Part shown: positions 1-6,971 of the stretch, in pieces
Layout of the letters: each line of letters begins with the position of its first letter
Numbering within the stretch: the first letter of the stretch is position 1
Source of the DNA: Massilia aurea
Lineage (GTDB): Bacteria > Pseudomonadota > Gammaproteobacteria > Burkholderiales > Burkholderiaceae_D
DNA: 64,000 nt
Reading direction: 5' to 3'
Assembly: GCF_014200505.1 (NCBI RefSeq)
Contig: NZ_JACHBX010000001.1
Coordinates: 1,054,001 to 1,118,000, forward strand
Notes under the pieces: generated by a model
The model's input: only the letters and a program-made list of their open reading frames with translations
What the model was told of the DNA's origin: nothing
Database searches by the model: none
Program-made: the position numbers and the translations under genes

Positions 1-14
1 GTCATCTTGTTTTC

Positions 15-311
15 CTAGATTGCGTCGTTCAATTGGGCGAGGAAGGCCGCAATGGCTTCCTCGTTGCGATGATAAAAAACCCACTGGCCGACCCGGCGCG
101 TGCCCACCAGGCCCGTGCGCTGCAGCGTGGCCAGGTGCGCCGACACGGTCGACTGCGACAGGCCGGTGCGCTGATCGATCAGCTTGCAGCACACACCCAT
201 CTCGAGCGGGTGTTCCTGCTCGCTGAAGTGCAACTGCGGATCCTTCAGCCACTGCAGGATCTGGCGCCGCACCGGGTTGGCCAGGGCCTTGTGGATCGCG
301 TCGATGTCCAT
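15..311 (-). CDS. ArsR-family HTH transcriptional regulator
   Basis: A 98-residue winged-helix repressor of the ArsR/SmtB type. The N-terminal half has the usual family opening (ALANPVRRQILQWL) and the recognition helix region reads GLSQSTVSAHLATL, followed by a wing around VGTRRVGQWVFYHR. The open frame extends upstream to 476, but similarity to the family begins at the ATG at 311, and that start leaves the inverted repeat at 345-368 outside the coding region. A Cys pair (VCCK, about residue 40) sits where some family members sense metals or thiols, but the inducer cannot be told from sequence. It is probably autoregulated through the upstream repeat. No obvious target gene lies beside it; the next gene on the same strand is an amidohydrolase-like enzyme. 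Confidence 0.9.
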   Translation of the reverse strand: MDIDAIHKALANPVRRQILQWLKDPQLHFSEQEHPLEMGVCCKLIDQRTGLSQSTVSAHLATLQRTGLVGTRRVGQWVFYHRNEEAIAAFLAQLNDAI

Positions 312-344
312 CGGTTGGTTCCTTATATCGGGATCTTTCGATCC

Positions 345-368
345 GAATATCGTCATCTTACGATATTC
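345..368. promoter_or_regulatory. Inverted repeat, probable ArsR operator
   Basis: GAATATCGT, six bases, then ACGATATTC: perfect 9-bp arms in an AT-rich stretch 34 bases upstream of the ArsR start codon. Its size, symmetry and position fit the operator of an autoregulated ArsR protein. This is inference; no binding data are available. Confidence 0.65.
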
Positions 369-498
369 AAAAAAAGTCTGCTGGCGGCGGCCCGATTTTC
401 GCTTTAGGGCCGGCTGCGGCCTGGCGCTGCGCTTGCTGGCGATTGCGCTGATCATCAGCGGCATCGTGATGCTCAAACTGCTGTCGCCGGCGTGAAGA

Positions 499-1473
499 TC
501 AGTTCTGTTCGCGTCCGAATACCGGATTCGGGCGGGTGAGGTAATACCACTCGGTGTTGGCGGCAGCGCTGGCGGCCGGGAACAGGATGCGGCCGCCGAA
601 TTCGGCGGTCACCGGCGTGCCGTCGGCGCGGGTGCCGATCAGTTCACCTTCGGCCACCGGATCGAAGCTTTTCCACGGACGCACGAACGCGTCATCCGCG
701 TGCAGCTTGTCATGCACGACGACCATCGACAACGCTTCCATGGCATCGAAATCGACGGGCACGGGGTCGGGCGCGGCGATCAAGCCCAGGTGCGCCAGCG
801 TATTCATGATCGCGCGGTACGCCACATCGGGCGCGGCCGGATCGTCGTGCTGGCCGGCTTCGAGCGTCAGCGCGTAGCCGCCTGTGCTGCGCATGTATTC
901 GGTGGTGCCCACGCCGTAGCGCAGGACGGTTTCCAATTCATCAGCACTGCGGCTGCGGCGCTGCACGCCGTCGCCATAGGTCGCCAGCCAGCCATCGACG
1001 AAGCGGCGCACGCCCAGGCGGCGCGCCCACGCACGTTCTTTTTCGGCGTGGCGGAACGGCTGCAGCGTGCCGTCATTGTCGAGCGGACCAACCATCACGA
1101 ACGGCTCGCCCGTGGCGGCAAACGAGTGAATATCGAGCAGCACGTCGTGCTGGCCGAGCAGGGGGCACAGCCAGTTCGCGATCTGGTCTTCGAAATCTTG
1201 TGGGTTCGCTTTCGGGAACAGATCGCGGTTCAGGTTACGGTCGCCATTGCGCGTGACCTGCTGGTACGCCAGCGGATTGACGATCGGGACGAACGTCACG
1301 CTGCCGGCAGCAATGTGCAGCGCGCCGCTGTCGATCTCGTCCATCACGCGCCGGATGGCTTTGGTGCCGCACACCTCGTTGCCGTGGGTCGCGCCCATGA
1401 TGATGACGCGCGGACCCGGCTGCAGGCCGGTGTAGTTGATGGATTTGAACTGGAACTGGCGGGGCGAAGTCAT
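499..1473 (-). CDS. M14-family succinylglutamate desuccinylase/aspartoacylase-like zinc hydrolase
   Basis: A 324-residue cytoplasmic zinc carboxypeptidase-fold amidohydrolase. The metal ligands are visible: H30 and E33 in GATHGNEV, and H116 in LLDIHSF. The substrate-binding GDRNLNR motif (77-83) and a likely catalytic Glu (E205 in TLEAG) are also present, so the enzyme looks intact. Family members remove acyl groups from N-acylated amino acids such as N-acetylaspartate or N-succinylglutamate. There are no arginine-catabolism (ast) genes nearby, so the substrate is open. The length is normal for the aspartoacylase branch. It has no signal peptide. Confidence 0.85.
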   Translation of the reverse strand: MTSPRQFQFKSINYTGLQPGPRVIIMGATHGNEVCGTKAIRRVMDEIDSGALHIAAGSVTFVPIVNPLAYQQVTRNGDRNLNRDLFPKANPQDFEDQIANWLCPLLGQHDVLLDIHSFAATGEPFVMVGPLDNDGTLQPFRHAEKERAWARRLGVRRFVDGWLATYGDGVQRRSRSADELETVLRYGVGTTEYMRSTGGYALTLEAGQHDDPAAPDVAYRAIMNTLAHLGLIAAPDPVPVDFDAMEALSMVVVHDKLHADDAFVRPWKSFDPVAEGELIGTRADGTPVTAEFGGRILFPAASAAANTEWYYLTRPNPVFGREQN

Positions 1474-1682
1474 GGGCGATATGGGCAGTTGAAATAGTGG
1501 CGATATTCTATCGGTAAACTCAGCGCATCACGCAACTTGCTGCAGGCCCGAATGCGCTGGTCGATCGCTCGACACGTGGGGCAAAATCGGCGTTTCCTGG
1601 TGCTGCCGGATGCACGCAGGCGCGGTGGTCGAGATGGCCAGTGGACGGTGCATTCGTCGATAACTTGTGGCATAGTGGGTGC

Positions 1683-1889
1683 ATGAAAGCGCTCAAAAGC
1701 AAACTGGCGTCGCAGCTCTTGGCTGATCCTCAAGCAAGTGATCAGCTGCTCGATTTCGTGCTCGGCAAAACTGCGCGCGCGGGTGTCCAGAAATCCGCCG
1801 TGACCGGTCAGTTCGTTATTCGTGGCGAGGACGGCCGCCCTGTGCAGGTCAGTGCAAGAGTCGTGCCGAACGCGTCAAAAGCAGCCTAA
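1683..1889 (+). CDS. Small conserved-looking hypothetical protein
   Basis: A 68-residue protein I do not recognise. It begins with a basic, helical stretch (MKALKSKLASQLL), continues into LLDFVLGKTARAG, and ends in a short beta-like segment (QFVIRGEDGRPVQVSARVV). The ATG at 1683 is preferred over an upstream in-frame start at 1641 because the segment before it is Cys/His/Trp-rich and unlike a protein. It ends 14 bases before a frameshifted membrane-protein gene on the same strand, so the two may once have been co-transcribed. No domain can be assigned. Confidence 0.5.
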   Translation: MKALKSKLASQLLADPQASDQLLDFVLGKTARAGVQKSAVTGQFVIRGEDGRPVQVSARVVPNASKAA

Positions 1890-1903
1890 CGTGATCGTTA
1901 CCA

Positions 1904-2655
1904 ATGAACCTGGCGCTGCCTGCGTTAATCGCATTTCTGGTACTGCTACCAGGATTCGTATTTCGTAGTGGGCTTAAACGGACAGAGAGCGAGTCACTTG
2001 ATTTTTCTCCATTCGGTCGCGTGGCGGCAGAAGGTGTGCTGTTTTCGCTGATCCTGCATGCAGTCTGGCTGAGCATCTCTTCGCTGGTTGGCTTTCGGCT
2101 TGATCCACTGACCTTGATGAATTTGCTGTCTGCGCATGCTGCAACGCAAGCACGAGGCAACGTACAAATCGCAAGTCAGTTCGGTGCGATTTCAGCTTAC
2201 TTCATCTCATTGCTGGTCGCATCGCATGTCGTACCAGCGCTGATACGTCGTGCGATTTCCACGTTCAAACTTGATTTATCGATACGGTCGCTGGTTCCGT
2301 GTTTCGATTTCATGACGCGCCCTGGTACTACCTGCTTACTGGCGCCGACTTTGAAAAGCAGGATGAGCCTGACCTCATCTACGTGTCCGCGATCGTTGAG
2401 GTAGGAAAGGAAGCGGTGCTGTACGTCGGGGTGCTCAATAATTTTTACTTCGACAAAGACGGCCAGCTCGACCGGCTTATTCTTCAGAGAGTCAAGCGCC
2501 GCCCCATGTCGGCCGACAAGTCCGCGGACGGGCAAGACATCGAGCGCTTTTATCCGGTCGACGGCGATAGTTTTGTGCTTCGCTATTCTGAAGCCATCAC
2601 GTTGAACATCCAATACGTGAAATTGACTGCTAACGAAGTTGGGACAGTGGCCTGA
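1904..2655 (+). pseudogene. Frameshifted membrane protein, DUF6338-like
   Basis: Two overlapping frames together make one plausible protein. The first (from ATG 1904) has an N-terminal membrane segment (LPALIAFLVLLPGFVF) and further hydrophobic helices up to about 2290, then turns into unlikely sequence and stops at 2404. The second frame takes over near 2299 (FRFHDAPWYYLLTG) and runs to 2655 with a beta-rich soluble domain (EAVLYVGVLNNFYFD, ERFYPVDGDSFVLRY). This layout, an LPGF membrane start followed by a cytoplasmic domain opening with W-Y-x-L-x-G, resembles DUF6338 proteins. The break needs a one-base shift at about 2285-2300. It is either a real inactivating mutation or a sequencing error; I cannot tell which. 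The function is unknown. Confidence 0.6.
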
Positions 2656-2675
2656 CCATCGATCGATTGGTTGGA

Positions 2676-3146
2676 CTAGCCCCGCGCCTCGATCACACCA
2701 AAGCCCGCCGGCGCATCGCCCAGATACGCCAGCACCGCATGCGCCTGAATATTCGCATCGAACTGCGCGTTGGCCGCGATCGTCGCGCGCAGGCCCGGCA
2801 CGATGTCCGGTGTGTGCGGCTGACGGTATGCCTTGATCAGCAGCGCCACCAGATCAGCCGGCGCATCGGCGCGGCGCAGGCGTGCTTCGATGATGGCCAG
2901 GAGCGCGCGCTGCATGCGGGGCGTGGGATTGCGGATCTCGCCGAACACGTAGGGCGTGTTGGTGATGGCCGCGCAGATGATGGTTTCCATCCGCTCGGCC
3001 TTGAGGTCGGACGGGATGTCGAAGTACGCCTTGTTCCAGCGGGTGTACGGGGAAGCGTGACCGCGCGGGAAGCGGTCGGCGTTTTCCAGCCCCAGCGCGT
3101 AGCTGGCGCGGGCGAGCAGGTCGCCCAGGGTGTCTAGCAGTGCCAT
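2676..3146 (-). CDS. Hypothetical protein, mostly helical, soluble
   Basis: A 156-residue protein with no recognisable family. It has no signal peptide or membrane segment and looks largely alpha-helical (LLDTLGDLLARASYALGL at the start, RMQRALLAIIEARLRR in the middle). Codon use matches the neighbours and the frame is intact with an ATG start, which supports a real gene. It is transcribed opposite to the preceding frameshifted gene and in the same direction as the pirin gene upstream, with about 80 bases between them. No function can be offered. Confidence 0.6.
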   Translation of the reverse strand: MALLDTLGDLLARASYALGLENADRFPRGHASPYTRWNKAYFDIPSDLKAERMETIICAAITNTPYVFGEIRNPTPRMQRALLAIIEARLRRADAPADLVALLIKAYRQPHTPDIVPGLRATIAANAQFDANIQAHAVLAYLGDAPAGFGVIEARG

Positions 3147-3227
3147 GGCAGGCTGTGTTGCGCTTGTGTCATCCCGAGAGTGTAGCGCATGCCTGCCAGG
3201 TACGTAGATTGGCCGCTGACGAAGCGC

Positions 3228-4109
3228 TTATGCGAAACGCCCGGCGCGAAAATCCTCGACCGCCTGATGCAGCTCGGCCTGCGTATTCATCACGAACGGT
3301 CCGTACTGCGCGATCGGCTCGCTCAAAGGGCGCCCGGCCAGCACCAGCAGGCGCGTGGGTGCGATCGCCTTGATCCGCACGCCGTCGGCACCGGCGGCAT
3401 TGTCGAGGATCGCCATGCGCGTTTCCGGCACGCCTTTGCCGTCGATGACGGCTTCACCACGGAACACATAGACAAACGCATTGTGCCCCGCTGGAAGCGG
3501 CTGCTCGAACGTCACGCCGGCCGGGATCTCGAGGTCGAGGTACAGCGGCTCGGTATGGGCCCGCTGCACCGCGCCGTCGATGCCGTGCGTGCGGCCCGCG
3601 ATTACCTGCACGGTCACGCCGTCGCCAGTCGTCAGGCGTGGCACTTCCTCGAGCGGGATGTCGCGGTACCACGGCGCCGTCATCTTGTCGCTTGCGGGCA
3701 GGTTGAGCCACAGCTGGAAGCCTTCCATCAGGCCGGCGTTCTGCTCCGGCATCTCGGAGTGAATCACGCCGCGCCCGGCCGTCATCCACTGCACGCCGCC
3801 ATCCGTGACCAGGCCTTCGTTGCCGGCGCTGTCGCGGTGGCGCATGCGCCCGGCCAGCATATAGGTGATGGTCTCGAAACCCCGGTGCGGGTGCTCCGGA
3901 AAGCCGGCGATGTAGTCGCCCGGCTTGTCGCTGCCGAAGGCGTCGAGCATCAGGAACGGGTCCAGGCGGCGCTGCAGGGGACCAGTCAGGATGCGGTTGA
4001 TGCGTACGCCCGCGCCGTCCATCACGAACTGCCCGTTGATGATGCGCTCGACGCCGCGGCTTTTGACGAGGGGCGCCGTGGTGGCCGGCTGCGGGACGGA
4101 AGTGGTCAA
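3228..4109 (-). CDS. Pirin-family protein (YhhW-type bicupin)
   Basis: A 293-residue pirin. The N-terminal cupin carries the expected metal ligands in the FPEHPHRGFETITYM segment and a following GVIHSEMPE motif, as in quercetin-2,3-dioxygenase-like pirins. The start was set at the TTG at 4109 because an AGGAG ribosome site lies six bases upstream and recognisable sequence (TTSVPQP...KSRGVER) begins there; the longer frame to 4340 overlaps azoR in a basic, low-complexity stretch. Family roles range from quercetin oxidation to redox sensing; the substrate here is unknown. It lies just downstream of azoR on the same strand, which fits a redox or quinone-stress unit. A second pirin lies at 26688-27578. 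Confidence 0.88.
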   Translation of the reverse strand: MTTSVPQPATTAPLVKSRGVERIINGQFVMDGAGVRINRILTGPLQRRLDPFLMLDAFGSDKPGDYIAGFPEHPHRGFETITYMLAGRMRHRDSAGNEGLVTDGGVQWMTAGRGVIHSEMPEQNAGLMEGFQLWLNLPASDKMTAPWYRDIPLEEVPRLTTGDGVTVQVIAGRTHGIDGAVQRAHTEPLYLDLEIPAGVTFEQPLPAGHNAFVYVFRGEAVIDGKGVPETRMAILDNAAGADGVRIKAIAPTRLLVLAGRPLSEPIAQYGPFVMNTQAELHQAVEDFRAGRFA

Positions 4110-4115
4110 TCTGTT

Positions 4116-4120
4116 CTCCT
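4116..4120 (-). promoter_or_regulatory. Ribosome binding site deciding a TTG start
   Basis: AGGAG on the minus strand, six bases before the TTG at 4109. It is the only good Shine-Dalgarno match near the beginning of the pirin homology, and it supports the non-ATG start. Confidence 0.6.
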
Positions 4121-4161
4121 GTTGGTTGCGCCGCCTGACGGCGGCCGGGGTTTTACCAGTA

Positions 4162-4758
4162 TTACGCCAGCGCCGCTTCGATGGCGGCATTGGCTGCTGC
4201 CTGGCCCGCAGCCACGGCATCGGGGCCCATCGCCATGCCAGACGAATAGATATAGGTCTGGTCCGAGAGGCCCAGGAAGCCCAGCAACGCGCGCATCTGC
4301 GGCACTTGCGGATCCTGCGCCTCTTCATACACACCACCACGAGCTGCGGCCACGTAGACCTTCTTGTTCTTGAGCAGGCCTTCCGGACCGGTCTCGGTAT
4401 AGCGGAACGTCACACCAGCGCGGGCAATGGCGTCGAACCAGCTTTTCAGTTGCACCGGCATCGAGAAGTTGTACATCGGGGCGCCCAGCACGATCACGTC
4501 GGCTGCCTGCGCTTCGAGGATCAGCGCGTCGTCCTGCTCCACGCGCGCCAGTTGCGCGGCGCTGCGCTGGTCACCCGGCGTGAACAGCGCGCCCAGTGCT
4601 GCGCCGTCGAGCAGCGCGACCGGGGCTGCGCCCAGGTCGCGGCGCACGATGGTCGCGCCCGGGTTGGCGGCGACCAGCTTGTCGACGATCTGTTGCGTGA
4701 CGCGGGTCGATTCGGAGGCGTCGCCGCGGATGCTCGAGGTGATGTGCAGGATGTTCAT
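4162..4758 (-). CDS. azoR: FMN-dependent NADH:quinone oxidoreductase / azoreductase
   Basis: A 198-residue flavodoxin-fold enzyme that uses NADH to reduce quinones and azo compounds by two electrons. The FMN phosphate-binding start (MNILHITSSIRGDASES) and the characteristic GAPMYNFSMPVQLKSWFD segment of AzoR are present, followed by the KKVYVAAARGG segment. The length matches E. coli AzoR (about 200). It is divergent from a LysR regulator gene at 4867, with 108 bases between the starts. That arrangement is common for azoR-type genes controlled by the adjacent LysR protein. The downstream pirin may share the transcript. Confidence 0.95.
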   Translation of the reverse strand: MNILHITSSIRGDASESTRVTQQIVDKLVAANPGATIVRRDLGAAPVALLDGAALGALFTPGDQRSAAQLARVEQDDALILEAQAADVIVLGAPMYNFSMPVQLKSWFDAIARAGVTFRYTETGPEGLLKNKKVYVAAARGGVYEEAQDPQVPQMRALLGFLGLSDQTYIYSSGMAMGPDAVAAGQAAANAAIEAALA

Positions 4759-4866
4759 GGTGGTGGTCCCTTCGTGGTTGGAGTAGCGATGGGTCTACTT
4801 TAGTCTTTCCAAAAACAATGCGAAAGCCCGTAAAATGGATAACATTATTCTGCTGATGGGACAATC

Positions 4867-5838
4867 ATGGACGTCGAACCGAATGACCTGCTGCTCTTTG
4901 CCCGCATCGTCGAGGCGGGCAGCTTCACGCGCGCTGCCGACCGTGTCAATTTGCCGAAGTCGACCGTGTCGCGCCGCCTGGCGCTGCTCGAGACGACCCT
5001 CGGCGAGCGGCTGCTGCAGCGCACGACGCGCAAGCTGGTGGTGACGGAATTCGGCGCCAGCCTGTATGAACACGCGCGGCGCCTGGCCGACGAAGTGGAG
5101 GCGGCCGGCGCTTTGGCCCAGCACCGCCAGGGTGAGCCGAGCGGCAAGCTGCGCATCTCGGCGCCGGGCGACTTCGCCAACAGCACGCTGAATCACGTGA
5201 TCGCGCGTTTTCTCGAGCGCTACCCGGCCGTCACGCTCGAGATGGACCTGACGCCGCGCCGGGTCGACCTGGTGGCCGAGAATTTCGACATTGCCATCCG
5301 CATGGGCGACTTGCCGGACGACGCCACGCTCAGCGCGCGCCCGTTCATCCTCGAGCAACCGGGCCTGTTCGCATCACCGGCCTACCTGGCGCGCCACGGC
5401 ATTCCCGAGCATCCGGACGACCTGGCCACGCACGACGTGCTGTGCATCCTGAGCCGCAGCGGCGGCCCGATGCCATGGACGCTGATTCGCGGGAAGGTGC
5501 GCTGGCAGCGCGCGCTGCCAAGCCGGCTGACGGCCAATTCACCGGACCTGCTGGCGCGAATCGCCGCACGTGGCGCTGGGATCGCGCTCAGCTCAACGCT
5601 GTTCGCCGAACCGTATATGCAGACCGGTGAACTGGTGCGGGTGCTGCCCGAATGGGAGATGCCAACCGCGAATGGCTGGGCTGTGTTCCCGAGCCGCAAG
5701 CTGATGCCGGCCAAGACGCGCGCATTTCTGGCGATGATGGAAGAAACCTGCACGGCCCACGGACACGGGCCGGAACAGATCGCTGCGGCCTTCAGGGCGA
5801 AGGCTGCATTGGAGGAGGGTGCGTCTGACGCTGCCTGA
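4867..5838 (+). CDS. LysR-family transcriptional regulator
   Basis: A 323-residue LysR-type regulator. The N-terminal winged HTH is clear (residues about 5-62: LLLFARIVEAGSFTRAADR, then KSTVSRRLALLE). A periplasmic-binding-like effector domain follows from about residue 90 to 295. The subtype resembles regulators that sit divergently beside quinone oxidoreductase genes. It is transcribed away from azoR, so azoR is the likely target and autoregulation from the shared 108-base region is expected. A TAAAAT at 4831-4836 could be its -10 box. The effector is unknown. Confidence 0.92.
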   Translation: MDVEPNDLLLFARIVEAGSFTRAADRVNLPKSTVSRRLALLETTLGERLLQRTTRKLVVTEFGASLYEHARRLADEVEAAGALAQHRQGEPSGKLRISAPGDFANSTLNHVIARFLERYPAVTLEMDLTPRRVDLVAENFDIAIRMGDLPDDATLSARPFILEQPGLFASPAYLARHGIPEHPDDLATHDVLCILSRSGGPMPWTLIRGKVRWQRALPSRLTANSPDLLARIAARGAGIALSSTLFAEPYMQTGELVRVLPEWEMPTANGWAVFPSRKLMPAKTRAFLAMMEETCTAHGHGPEQIAAAFRAKAALEEGASDAA

Positions 5839-5844
5839 GACCGG

Positions 5845-6696
5845 TCAGCGCAGCGGCCGGTTGCCCATCACGTCGCCCAGGCGCACTTTGCCCTCGGGCG
5901 CCCAGGCCGGATTGAAGCGGATTGCGCCTTTCTGGAACAGCATCACGACGGTCGAACCCAGCAGGAAGCGGCCCATCTCGTCGCCTTTTTTCAGCGTGAC
6001 CTGGCCCGGTTCATATTGCCAGTCGCAGATGCGCGCCATGCGCGGCGGATTGACGACGCCATGCCAGACGGTGGCCATGCTGCCGACGATGGTCGCGCCG
6101 ACCAGCGTCATCACGAATGGCCCGAATTCGTCGCTGTCGAACACGCACACGACGCGCTCGTTGCGCGCGAACAACCCCGGCACGCCGCGCGCCGTCGTCG
6201 GGTTCACCGAGAACAGCTTGCCCGGCACATAGATCATGCGCGTCAGACGCCCGTCGCACGGCATGTGGATGCGGTGGTAATCCTTTGGGCTCAGGTAGAC
6301 GTTGGCGAAGTGGCCGTGCTGGAAGTGCGCCGCCAGCGTCTGGTCGCCGCCGACCAGTTCGGCCGTGGTGAACTTGTGGCCCTTGGCCTGGAAGATCTGG
6401 TGATCATCAATGTCGCCGAACTGGCTGATCGCGCCATCGACCGGACACACATAATCGGCCTGCGCCAGTGGGCGCACGCCATCGCGCAGGGCGCGGGTAA
6501 AGAATTCGTTGAAGCTCGGGTAGCTGGCGATGTCCGGATTGGCCGCCTCGCTCATGTCGACGTTATATTTGCCCACGAACCAACGGATCAGGCCAGTCGT
6601 CATCGACCCGCCACGATGGCCGGCAACGCGGCCGGCAAGGTTGGTTATTGCCTGCTTCGGCATCACATATTGGGGCAGGACTTTGAGTCTGGACAC
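5845..6696 (-). CDS. psd: Phosphatidylserine decarboxylase proenzyme
   Basis: A 283-residue membrane-associated enzyme that decarboxylates phosphatidylserine to phosphatidylethanolamine, the last step of PE synthesis. The self-cleavage site is intact: LGST with Gly247-Ser248, where the proenzyme splits into beta and alpha chains and the Ser becomes the pyruvoyl group. The catalytic-triad neighbourhood residues are visible (D87 in PVDG, H141 and H144 in YHRIHMP). The length is normal for the proteobacterial form. It ends six bases after the end of the convergent LysR gene. No other phospholipid gene is adjacent in the window. Confidence 0.96.
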   Translation of the reverse strand: MSRLKVLPQYVMPKQAITNLAGRVAGHRGGSMTTGLIRWFVGKYNVDMSEAANPDIASYPSFNEFFTRALRDGVRPLAQADYVCPVDGAISQFGDIDDHQIFQAKGHKFTTAELVGGDQTLAAHFQHGHFANVYLSPKDYHRIHMPCDGRLTRMIYVPGKLFSVNPTTARGVPGLFARNERVVCVFDSDEFGPFVMTLVGATIVGSMATVWHGVVNPPRMARICDWQYEPGQVTLKKGDEMGRFLLGSTVVMLFQKGAIRFNPAWAPEGKVRLGDVMGNRPLR

Positions 6697-6907
6697 GGTC
6701 GATCGCCTTTCGCGGAAAAGTGCGCATTATAGCTGGGCATGTCAGACGGAAATTCTGTTGCCGCTTTTAACACTGTTGAGGCGAGTGTACCGCAGGTAGC
6801 CGGGGGATGGCGGACAGTGCAAGTATGCGCTTCCCTGTTATCTATAAGTTCCATGAGCTAGCAATATAGGGTGCACTACAGTCGAATAAAAAATGTCTAT
6901 TTTTACG

Positions 6908-6937
6908 TTTACATTCTGCTACGAAGTGGCATATTCT
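6908..6937 (+). promoter_or_regulatory. Candidate sigma-70 promoter for the TonB-dependent receptor
   Basis: TTTACA at 6908-6913 and TATTCT at 6932-6937, separated by 18 bases, about 35 bases upstream of the GTG start. The surrounding 6840-6940 stretch is markedly AT-rich. No Fur box was seen nearby. Confidence 0.45.
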
Positions 6938-6971
6938 GGCCCGGCCTGTTCAATAACCTGGAGAAGCCGCC

